From NCBI RefSeq assembly GCF_000368765.1, contig NZ_KB849654.1, forward strand, positions 27,535 through 91,534: a DNA stretch of 64,000 bases. Reading direction: 5' to 3'. Positions within the stretch are counted from its first letter, which is position 1, and each line of letters begins with the position of its first letter. Below the pieces are notes generated by a model. That model saw nothing but the letters and a program-made list of their open reading frames with translations, was not told where the DNA came from and did not search any database. Below are positions 36,601-44,070 of this stretch, in pieces. Source of the DNA: Acinetobacter junii CIP 64.5 (GTDB taxonomy: Bacteria > Pseudomonadota > Gammaproteobacteria > Pseudomonadales > Moraxellaceae). The position numbers and the translations under genes were made by a program.

Positions 36601-37432
36601 GTAACTGCAAGGCAAGCTCTGCTGCCTGTGATCCAACATAGCTATGAGCTTCATCTAAAACAATCCAACGCAGGCTTTTCTTTGCTCTAGATTTTTCAAT
36701 AATCGGTGCATCAATTTGACGCACCATAATATATTCCAACATCGTCCCGTTGGTCACCAAGATTGGAGCAGGACTTTTTCTCATCAATTCTCGTGATAAA
36801 ACTTGATAAGGACGGTCCTTTTGTAATGTTCTATTTGAACTCTCTGATTCGGGGGTATTCCCGTTATACAAACAATATCTAAGTTTTCCGCCAAAATGTT
36901 GAGTCCAAGCACTTAACCGCTCTTCTTGAGAATTAATCAACGCATTAAGCGGATATAAGAATAGAGCATGCACACCTTCCAACGGCGCATTGATATTTTC
37001 GCTTAATTCAAATAAATCATTCAGAATTGGTACCATAAAACATTCTGTTTTACCTGAACCTGTACCAGATGTGACAACAATTGATTTTTTATCCGCTAAT
37101 AAGTTTTTCCAACTTTTTAGTTGATGTTCAAAAGGCTTAAATTCTGCCCCAAAGCGATAGCGACCATTACTCTGCGAATCCAAAGCACTTACAACTGACT
37201 TCGCTAATAATTTTCCACTTAATTCTGTCATCGTCACAGGTGCTTGTTTCCAAGCAAAAGTATGCTCAAAAACAGGTGGAGCTAAAAATGAAAATTTGCT
37301 TCCCGGAAGCTGAGACATTTGTTCAGCAAGGTGTTCTCTTAACTCAGGATCGTTGATCCCTAATACGCTTAACGTTGATTCTTTTGTACGCTGACATGCT
37401 TGTTCTAATAAATCGGAATAATAAGGTTGCAT
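33653..37432 (-). CDS. DEAD/DEAH helicase half of a Druantia DruE-like protein
   Basis: 1259 residues. Walker A is TSGTGSGKTE (near residue 125), motif II is LDEAHSY, motif III is ATSATI, and motif VI is LQRAGRAGRSKE near 1095. Cysteine knuckles (CINPHCNQKEG, CEQKCKC, FCKECNSPH) interrupt the core, as in DISARM, Druantia and Dpd helicases. The length plus the in-frame downstream DUF1998 gene gives the roughly 2100-residue DruE architecture. The start codon is one base after the DruH-like stop (TAATATG), so translation is coupled. The stop TGA at 33653-33655 ends the protein after REYL. Alternative: an independent two-gene helicase/DUF1998 pair as in DISARM, but no methyltransferase or PLD gene is here. 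Confidence 0.75.
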   Translation of the reverse strand: MQPYYSDLLEQACQRTKESTLSVLGINDPELREHLAEQMSQLPGSKFSFLAPPVFEHTFAWKQAPVTMTELSGKLLAKSVVSALDSQSNGRYRFGAEFKPFEHQLKSWKNLLADKKSIVVTSGTGSGKTECFMVPILNDLFELSENINAPLEGVHALFLYPLNALINSQEERLSAWTQHFGGKLRYCLYNGNTPESESSNRTLQKDRPYQVLSRELMRKSPAPILVTNGTMLEYIMVRQIDAPIIEKSRAKKSLRWIVLDEAHSYVGSQAAELALQLRRVLEAFGVEAKDVRFVATSATIADSNAEQQLKTYLSQLAGIEESQIEVIGGQRAVPQLKLETNHNKLSLKELSEIESDLEVSAKRFEALESNQTARAIREIIVQQGRESYKPLTSLEIKEKLNADYAISVNQVEIIAWIDLLTNTKAQEKEEAFLKVRAHFLQRITHGLWSCINPHCNQKEGTALKKWPYGNVYATCEQKCKCESPVLELTFCKECNSPHLLGQLVDANDGIRQLKQVGEVKIDEFSLLTEEDEIEEADINNSSNKLIDYNQSILLSVNDNGEMLNLDRGGFEKYPGEEEFNLFATSNKCHYCELETQEGYLPVNRSILGAPFYVTKAIPTILEFCPDITIKELEENGVTNISPQSLPSFGRRLITFTDSRQGTARMSVQMQQEAQRSRLRGAVVEMLKKIPDLSGGEMSREEIEEQIEQIKHDPKMKMFLTLLQQELLKLDTSDESSISWKEMIEKLTALSDFNFSILNAMKYYSPEVFGDQTEGSHRLISMLLLSEFSRRPRNRNSTETLGLVKVGYSGLEKVSSVPLYWESKGLNLQDWKDFLKVVLDFYVREYYYIHIDRSISNWMGRKIVTKRLFGPDSKLTEDKISKQWPLASKRKNNRLVKLLALGGQLDLNAPIDIDIADEWLKCAWKVLTQDIAILESDNGQFFIRPQKFKFSLNEHVFICPVTHRLIDTTFKGITPYLPTGIPKSKEAFICQKTKMPNLKVFSSNKDHHDNIQYIRELIANDETIKELRSLNLWNDLCDRIIEGGMYYRVAEHSAQQASERLQDYEKRFKSGEVNVMNCSTTMEMGVDIGGISAVVMNNVPPHPANYLQRAGRAGRSKESRALSYTICKSNPHDQQVFHNPKWAFETSIPAPYVALNSKRLIQRHVNSMYLSFFLKNEIGNTDAEKTKLNLKWFYLANGDEDISVCNRFINWLKANIYTYSYALEKLIKGTDLSFDSVESILGNTIQKITEMRDQWLREYL

Positions 37433-37433
37433 A

Positions 37434-40400
37434 TTAGTGAGCCTTTAAATTTAATAAATAAGATGTTGTTATTTCAAAAATTGAGTTAAACCAAGACTGG
37501 TCAAAATCACGGATCTGACGAATCTTATGATGAGTTAAACTATTTGATTTATCTTCAAGCACAAAACTGGTTAGACCTACATTTTTTAGCGCAAGATAAA
37601 TTGGCAAAAGAATAACTGATGCATGCTGTGGCAAACTGACCATAGGTTTTAATGGAAGATTTAGATTATCTTTTTCAAACCACGCTGTGAGTTGTTGCTG
37701 GAACCACATTGGCCACAATTCACCTTCAGGCTGGTATCTCAATAAATTCTGAAGATAATGACCGTTAACAATATTATTCAACTGATTCTGCGTTAATCCA
37801 TTTAGAACCGGCTCATCAAAATAATAAGCTTCTAAACTTTGATTTAGCGTTGAAATGTCTTGAGATAACTTTGCATATCTCGCTTTCAGCGTTTTTTTAA
37901 CAATGGCCTCAGGGATACCTTGACTCACATAAAGTTCAAAAGTTTTAGAGATTGCATTTTTCCAAGCTTTAGCAGGGATTAATTCCCATACTAAATCGAA
38001 TTCTCGTTCGAAGCGTTGATAAATATCATGTTCAAAATCAAGTAACCATATCGCCAGTGCCAAACATGATGGATTTCTTACCAAATCCTTCCACACTTGA
38101 AATGTGACCAACGGTAAATGGTTGTACTTCGAATATAAGTGGTAAAGATACAGCCATCCAGAGTTTTGCAAATCACTCGCCATAAGTTCTAAGTAATCTG
38201 CAATACTATTTGGGTTAAATGTTGGATGATAATCACGTACGGCAGTATGTAAGGTATCCGCAGTTTCAAAAGACAATGAATCTTCTTTTATCTGCTGCGA
38301 TATGAATTTCGGTCTAAATTTAATCGATTGTTCATCTCTAGGAATAATTAAACAAGGACCCACATTGCTCAATCTTGGCAATTTATACTTACCTGTTTCA
38401 ACACCTTCAGTTGTAACTGGTTCGAGTGGTAAAACAGCCTGTTCAGGTTGGTTTAAAACCATGATGACTGGATCAACCACTTGTGAACCTGAAAGATTCA
38501 AACCATTTAAAAAATAATGACCTTGTTCATCTATTTCAAACTCGGTTTGATAATGTTTAATCTCATAATTTAAAGATTGTTTCCCACCAGTGACTTCGAG
38601 AATAATCCGTGCATCTAAGTCTTTTGTTAATGCTAATAATTCTTCTATTTCAGCTCGATAATGAATAAGTGATTCTTGATGTGGTTTTCCACTCACCAAA
38701 AATTGCCATTTGTAGTAAGGCGCATCTACATCTCGAATATGAATGCTCTTCAGTCTGATTGTCATCCGAAAATTGGTTGGCTTATTCTCTGGCGCATATA
38801 AACATAATCTTGAACCAAGTAAATCATCTACAGTTAATACTTTTTGTTTAATCGGCTGATGATTTCCGTTGTAGAGCGTTGCACCATGTGATGGAAATGG
38901 TAGTAATAAATCTACTTGATCTCCCAAATTCAGCATCAAATTCAGTTTTATATTTTCAGGTGGATGCTCATTGCATTTTAGATGATATTCATAACCATAT
39001 TGCCCATATATATCATCATTCAGTTTACGCGACTTAAAACTCACTGCTTGATGATCAGTAGTGATTCCTAAGCAAATGATATTACTTTTTGTTATAAGAC
39101 GAATATTTGCTTCATTAGGCGTATCACCCGCCAGTAATTCAATTTGTAGGTCTTCAGGAAAAATTACAACCTTGCGACGTAACACCACATTTTGAGATGA
39201 ATTTTTAATGGTTAAAGTCTTTACGCCATATGCTGCAGAACCCATATGATGAGCTAAAAGCTTTTGTTCTGCATAAATAGCTAAACTATCATTTTTTGAC
39301 TGCAAACCCGTTTCTATATAACGTGCCTTAGGTCTTCCTAAAAAAGCCAATGCAGGTACTGTAGGCCAAGAAAACTTCTTACCAACAAGATCTACAAGTT
39401 CTGATTTGTCAAAATATTTAGAGCATTGAATCTGATATTGTTCTTGATTATCACCAATAACTTCAATATCACCTTTTACCTTGTAAACATGCTGGCCAAA
39501 AGCATTCGACAAGTGCCCAGTGACACACTCCTGAGAAGTAAATCGATATGATGGCGGTAATAGTAAAATAATTTCTGATTCTGCTGTCTTAAATGAAGCC
39601 TGCCCAATAAATGGACAAAGCTCACCCTCATCCTGCGCAAATGCAACAGGAACACTACCGATTTCTAAACAAGTTTGAGGTAATTCTTTTTGATAAAGAA
39701 TCTGATCTTTATTTTGTAGTGCCAGAATCAATCCATGTTGATAATGCTTTCTAGTAATAATGCGCGTTTGTGCACCTATACGTATATTCACTGGCTTCTT
39801 AGCCTCAGGCCTTGCCATAAACGTTGCTGTGCCAAGTTTTGCTAAGGGTTCATGTGCTTCATACAATACAATTTCTACTCGAGGAGGAATCCCTTTAACG
39901 TCCTCCAAAGTAATTTCTAAGGAATTTGGTAGGAAAACTTCAGTTAAGATTTGATTAGAATTGCGGTTAAAAAAACTCGCACAGGATAAAGCATCCTGTT
40001 TTGTCTTCATTTGCTTCAATTCAGTACTAGAAGTAACGAGTAACTGATTTAAAAACTGCTCCGCCACACTACTTTCTAATGGTAGAGGAAATGCTTCCCT
40101 CCACTTCGGGAAATTGTTAGATAAATAAGCTGCTGGATTATCTGTATTGTCTAATTGATGCGTTTCAACCAAATGAACAAGATGTTCTGCCATATCTGAA
40201 ATAAGCACTCGCGTTTCATGCTCCTTGAATGCCTGTGGCAGATAACGAGTATAAGCTTGAATCAGTTGGTCATTTATTTCAGGGTTATAATGTCTATAGT
40301 GACTAAACTGCGCCACAATACGTTTAAATACAGTCTGATAATGATTGCCTTTTTCCATTAAAAGATTTGAAGGGAATCCCCCTTCTTTAAATGCAGAACC

Positions 40401-40802
40401 CAGATAGTTGGTATGATTTGAACCTTCAAATTTAAGGATCGGACGCTTCCAAAAACCCTCTAAGCCTTGCTGAACCACATAGCGAATATCATCCAAAGGT
40501 TGAAAGCCCAGTTCATCATATACAGGCCCCCAACTCCAACCACTCTTATATTCTCGACGAAACCATTCCGAAACAAATAGTGTAAAAACTGCACACCATT
40601 CACGACCAGGTTTATGGCTTTTTTGATCTTGTTGGCTATATCTCAGCGTACGCTTTAGGTCTTGATATTCTTCTAGGGTAATATGATAGCTATACAGTGG
40701 ATGACTTGTTGGCTCAGTAAGTTTACGCGACTCAAAAATTCGCTTAAGAATATGTCTAGCACTCAATTGCTCCCCTAATATATCAGATGCTAACAACTCC
40801 AT
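37434..40802 (-). CDS. Druantia type III DruH-like protein (STY4851/ECs_5259 family)
   Basis: 1122 residues, no membrane segment and no recognised catalytic motif. The opening (LEEYQDLKRTLRY, REWCAVFTLFVSEWFRREY, SGWSWGPVYDELGF) is the signature of the STY4851/ECs_5259 family, large proteins that sit upstream of DEAD-box/DUF1998 helicases on genomic islands. In the Druantia type III defence scheme this partner is DruH. The pairing with a DruE-like helicase, size and gene order agree. The assignment is from memory of the family and should be tested with the defence HMMs. It is the first gene of a three-frame leftward operon. The upstream 130 bases must hold the promoter. Confidence 0.65.
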   Translation of the reverse strand: MELLASDILGEQLSARHILKRIFESRKLTEPTSHPLYSYHITLEEYQDLKRTLRYSQQDQKSHKPGREWCAVFTLFVSEWFRREYKSGWSWGPVYDELGFQPLDDIRYVVQQGLEGFWKRPILKFEGSNHTNYLGSAFKEGGFPSNLLMEKGNHYQTVFKRIVAQFSHYRHYNPEINDQLIQAYTRYLPQAFKEHETRVLISDMAEHLVHLVETHQLDNTDNPAAYLSNNFPKWREAFPLPLESSVAEQFLNQLLVTSSTELKQMKTKQDALSCASFFNRNSNQILTEVFLPNSLEITLEDVKGIPPRVEIVLYEAHEPLAKLGTATFMARPEAKKPVNIRIGAQTRIITRKHYQHGLILALQNKDQILYQKELPQTCLEIGSVPVAFAQDEGELCPFIGQASFKTAESEIILLLPPSYRFTSQECVTGHLSNAFGQHVYKVKGDIEVIGDNQEQYQIQCSKYFDKSELVDLVGKKFSWPTVPALAFLGRPKARYIETGLQSKNDSLAIYAEQKLLAHHMGSAAYGVKTLTIKNSSQNVVLRRKVVIFPEDLQIELLAGDTPNEANIRLITKSNIICLGITTDHQAVSFKSRKLNDDIYGQYGYEYHLKCNEHPPENIKLNLMLNLGDQVDLLLPFPSHGATLYNGNHQPIKQKVLTVDDLLGSRLCLYAPENKPTNFRMTIRLKSIHIRDVDAPYYKWQFLVSGKPHQESLIHYRAEIEELLALTKDLDARIILEVTGGKQSLNYEIKHYQTEFEIDEQGHYFLNGLNLSGSQVVDPVIMVLNQPEQAVLPLEPVTTEGVETGKYKLPRLSNVGPCLIIPRDEQSIKFRPKFISQQIKEDSLSFETADTLHTAVRDYHPTFNPNSIADYLELMASDLQNSGWLYLYHLYSKYNHLPLVTFQVWKDLVRNPSCLALAIWLLDFEHDIYQRFEREFDLVWELIPAKAWKNAISKTFELYVSQGIPEAIVKKTLKARYAKLSQDISTLNQSLEAYYFDEPVLNGLTQNQLNNIVNGHYLQNLLRYQPEGELWPMWFQQQLTAWFEKDNLNLPLKPMVSLPQHASVILLPIYLALKNVGLTSFVLEDKSNSLTHHKIRQIRDFDQSWFNSIFEITTSYLLNLKAH

Positions 40803-40933
40803 AATGCCCCCATTATTATTCCCTGCTTCAAATTAAATAATATAATCGATTCAATGACCTATACAAACCTAAAGGCGTCATAAAGTGTCGCTTAGATAGG
40901 TTAATTTTCATTATTTAACTCATATTTTAAGAA

Positions 40934-41500
40934 TTACCTCATAACACCCTGTTGCAGGCTATATTTCCATGACATTCTAAATGCAGTATCTTTTGAATAA
41001 TGCTTATACATATCCATATCGATCTTTCTTTGACGTAACATCACTTCATTCATGATTTTATCAAAAGCTAAATCTTTGGTATGTGGATCGGGATTATTTA
41101 AGTACTTACTTTCGAAATCAGCATGTTCTTTTATCTGTTTTAAGATATTCACAAATTTTACTTTTTGCTCTTCAGGCGTTGCAGCCCAACCTCCAAACCA
41201 GCGTTCATTAAATGTTTTAATAATTTCATCTAATGGATCTTCTTCAGTTTCACCGCCATGAGCACCACGAGGATTCGAATTTGTAGGATCTAGAACTGTC
41301 TCTTCAGCATCCAACTCAATTTGCTCATTTAGTTTTTTACGCTGTAAACCATAGGAGTTTAAATCAACTGAATTTAACAACTCATCCAAAGCATCTGCTT
41401 CTGGATCTTCAATTTTGAGTTTCGGAATCAAGAACTTTAAGAACCAATACAACTTTTCCCAAGCTGGAACTTCATTTTTGATATTTGCAGATAATCCTAC
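40934..41500 (-). pseudogene. C-terminal remnant of a type I restriction subunit HsdR
   Basis: About 185 codons ending at 40934. WEKLYWFLKFLIPKL, then DELLNSVDLNSYGLQRKKLN, PNPRGAHGG-like text (NSNPRGAHGGE), FNERWFGGW and LAFDKIMNEVMLRQRK are all typical of the HsdR C terminus, which contacts the methylase core. The nuclease and translocase domains (some 800 residues) are missing. The 5' junction with an oppositely oriented fragment is somewhere in 41480-41530. It was probably left by deletion of an hsd operon and is not functional. Confidence 0.8.
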
Positions 41501-41951
41501 ATTAGATAAATTGAATAGTTGGATGAAGAAGCTTGCCCAAAAATTAAATTATCAAAATGGAGAGGTAGCAGTTGCGATAGTTAATGCAAAAAATGAGCAG
41601 TCACGCAAAATGTTGGAACGAGCTGGGCAAGTAGCTGGACCAGATTGGGAAGAATTTAATAATCAACGGTGTTTAAGATTGACGATTCCAAGGCCAACGG
41701 ACTCAAACGATCTAAAAAATCATCGATTCCATATGACAATGGCTCGGCTATTGTTATCACATTCAGATTCTTTGGTTGGCTATAAATACTGCAATGGTAT
41801 TGATAATGATCGCCCAGACGATGATATTTGGATTGTACGCCGTCGGAGTGCTGATTTAAAAACACTTGAAGAATATCGTGTATTACCAAAACGCTTAGCA
41901 GAACCAATAAATAGACTAATGGCAGTAGTTTCCTCTATACAAGATAATTGA
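41500..41951 (+). pseudogene. Unrecognised gene fragment (C-terminal part)
   Basis: The frame is open from 41415, but its first third overlaps HsdR coding sequence on the other strand. The authentic part probably begins near 41500 (LDKLNSWMKKLAQKL). It encodes about 150 residues with AGQVAGPDWEEFNNQRCLRL and YKYCNGIDNDRPDDDIWIVRRR, ending at TGA 41951. No family was recognised. The missing N terminus and its position between other broken genes suggest a truncated gene brought next to hsdR by rearrangement. Confidence 0.45.
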
Positions 41952-42031
41952 TTTAAAAAATAATGTTATTAGTCTATTTATTGGATTGCTCCATTTTCCT
42001 GAACATGAGACAGCCTCTTTTGAAGTTACTG

Positions 42032-42830
42032 TTAAAGCTGCCTTGTCGGTCTATATGATGCCCCCCTAGCTGTTTTATGTCCACATTCGGAAATTAAATA
42101 AAGATGTTTTTTAGCACGTGAGGAAATGACATAGAGTAGTCTTCTAGCAACATAATCTTGATGCATATCGCTACAGCCTATTATATTATTCCAGTGGGGT
42201 ATTTTTCCCTCCAAAAATCCAGTGCATATAACGACTTCATATTCGTCACCTTTGGTGGAGTGTGCAGTTGTTATTTTTACTCCTGTGGAGGAGGAGAAGA
42301 ATTTTTCTAGGTCTGATGCTTTGTAGTCCATGTCATACTTCTTCATTCTCTCCCTTGTCGCATTCAATATGCTTTTCATCTCTTCATTAAATAAGTCATT
42401 TTTTGTGAGTTTTATTCTAAGTCTTTCGCAAAAGTTAACTATAACTTCTTCTATCCACTGATCAATTTCTTTGTCAAATTTCACAGTTATTGCATTAACT
42501 GCAGTTAGAATAGTTTTAGGATTTATACTCTCTTCGTCAAAGAAAATGTCATTTAATTTTTCTGAAATTTCATTAGCGTACCGTTTTCTTTTTATGTAAT
42601 TGTGGATATTTGGCTTGGTCAGCATTAGTCGAATTAATGCCAGCCAAATGTTATTTTGATTTTTAGGTATAGGTGAAATCAAAACGCCATCGATATTAAA
42701 GCCTATATTTAGTGCACTAATGTTTTTTGAGATATTTATAACATCGAACCAGCTAGGACAGAGAATTGCTATTTCTTGTTCAGGGATACCTTGCGTAAGG
42801 TGCAACTTAACAATATCACCCCTTTACGTA
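42032..42830 (-). pseudogene. 3' fragment of a UvrD/Rep-type helicase gene
   Basis: About 265 codons. The C-terminal helicase half has motif V (VKITTAHSTKGDEYEVVICTG) and motif VI (ARRLLYVISSRAKKHLYL). The Walker A half is missing. The frame can be followed upstream to the IS3 fragment at about 42831 (DIVKLHLTQGIPEQEIAILCP), where it stops abruptly. UvrD-like helicases of this sort accompany OLD-type nucleases in defence pairs such as Gabija, but no partner remains. The IS3-family element or a deletion next to it removed the 5' part. Confidence 0.72.
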
Positions 42831-42831
42831 G

Positions 42832-43142
42832 AATTTCATTGGCACGCTTTAATTCTTTAATTTCACGTTCCATTTGCTTCATTTTTTCTTGATCAGATAT
42901 CTGTTGTACTTTAATAGGATTTTGCTGATCTAAATGCTTTTGATGCCAGGCACGAAGTGTTTCAGGAGTACAACCAATCTTAGGCGCAATTGCTGTGATT
43001 GCAGCCCAAGTAGAAGGATAATCTTTTTCAGATTCAATCAATAATTGAACCGCTCTTTCTCTGATTTCAGGGGTATATTTTAATTTTGTCATCGGGATAG
43101 TCTCTCAGAATATTGACTCTCCGACAAACCCGGTACGGTTCA
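42832..43142 (-). mobile_element. Truncated IS3-family element (orfA 5' part)
   Basis: The right end is a terminal repeat reading TGAACCGTACCGGGTTTGTC inward from 43142, typical of IS3-family (IS51-like) ends. The orfA starts at ATG 43092 (MTKLKYTPEIRERAVQLL) with its helix-turn-helix and leucine-zipper part, and it breaks after NEILRK at about 42832. There it runs out of frame into the helicase fragment. The orfB and left end are absent. Confidence 0.82.
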
Positions 43143-43173
43143 AAAATAGCAGGCCCTAGGGCCTGCTATTTTT
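43142..43173. terminator. Perfect 32-nt palindrome, terminator of the cop operon
   Basis: AAAAATAGCAGGCCC and its exact complement flank a TA centre, giving a 16-bp stem that ends in A5/T5 tails and works in either direction. It lies 16 bases after the copB stop and abuts the IS3 end, sharing one base. Confidence 0.85.
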
Positions 43174-43188
43174 AATATCGAGACAAAA

Positions 43189-44070
43189 TTAAAAAACTAA
43201 TTCAATACCTGCACCATATAGCCATCCCTTTTCAGAATCTGTTGCTTCTTGAAAAGGAGTTGATTTTTGTCCTTTCTCATATTGATAAGCTATATCAACA
43301 AATGGTCTGATACGTTTGCTAATCTCATAACGAGTTTTAATACCTGTCTTCAATTCTGACAATCCCGTCCTTGATGCAAAGTCGGAATTATCATTAAAGA
43401 CAACATCTGCTTCAATATATGGCTGAGTAATCAACTTTTGAGTGAGTAATAAATCACGGTCGAAATCAAAACTAGCTCCCCAGAAGTTGTCTTTTCCACC
43501 ATAAAGGTAAGCTTTGGTCTCAAAGAAATAAGGAGCAAGACCTAATATACCAACGACACCATCGACTCGATCGCTGTTCTTGTTATTTTTATCCTCGCTG
43601 TATCTTAGACCAGCTTGTACATCCCAAAATGGTGCTACATTACGGCTATAAAGTGCAGACACATCATAATTGGGATCATTACTCTCTGCTTTATTCAGAT
43701 TGGCTTCAACAAATACTCGATTCTCATCTGTTCCAATCAATGTTTCGAAACTAGAACCTAAACTACCCTTACCATCGTTATCAATTACCCACTCATTGGA
43801 AAATTTAGTTGTTTGGTAAATCTGTCCACCATGCTCGTTCAGATGTTTATCATGATTTTGGCTAAGAGCTAATTTGCCTTTTGAAGTACTTTGAGCAGCA
43901 TTACGTTCAACATAGCCTAATCCTCCAGCTTCTTTTAAAAGCACATTCATACTTGACGTACTCTTATTTAGATTTTCAGTCGAATTATCATTAGCAAATG
44001 CCATACCTGCTAAACCAATTAAAGCAACTGATAAAAGTGTTTTTGAAAAAAGTTTTTTAGTGGTTTGCAT
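43189..44070 (-). CDS. copB: Copper-resistance outer-membrane protein CopB
   Basis: 293 residues with a signal peptide (ending AGMAFAND) and a beta-barrel of the CopB type. Motifs are GGQIYQTTKFSNEWVID, NVAPFWDVQAGLRY and YLYGGKDNFWGASFDFDRDLL, ending in the aromatic EKGWLYGAGIELVF. The Met/His-rich N-terminal region of many CopB proteins is reduced here to a short MNVLLKEAGG segment, so this is a short form. The start overlaps the copA stop by 14 bases. The product would help bind or pass copper at the outer membrane. Confidence 0.9.
   Translation of the reverse strand: MQTTKKLFSKTLLSVALIGLAGMAFANDNSTENLNKSTSSMNVLLKEAGGLGYVERNAAQSTSKGKLALSQNHDKHLNEHGGQIYQTTKFSNEWVIDNDGKGSLGSSFETLIGTDENRVFVEANLNKAESNDPNYDVSALYSRNVAPFWDVQAGLRYSEDKNNKNSDRVDGVVGILGLAPYFFETKAYLYGGKDNFWGASFDFDRDLLLTQKLITQPYIEADVVFNDNSDFASRTGLSELKTGIKTRYEISKRIRPFVDIAYQYEKGQKSTPFQEATDSEKGWLYGAGIELVF

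Noticed and set aside
31133..40802. Classification as DISARM or Dpd system
   Set aside because: The helicase and DUF1998 parts resemble DrmA/DrmB, but there is no DNA methylase, PLD protein or queuosine-like gene, and the large partner fits the DruH-type family better.
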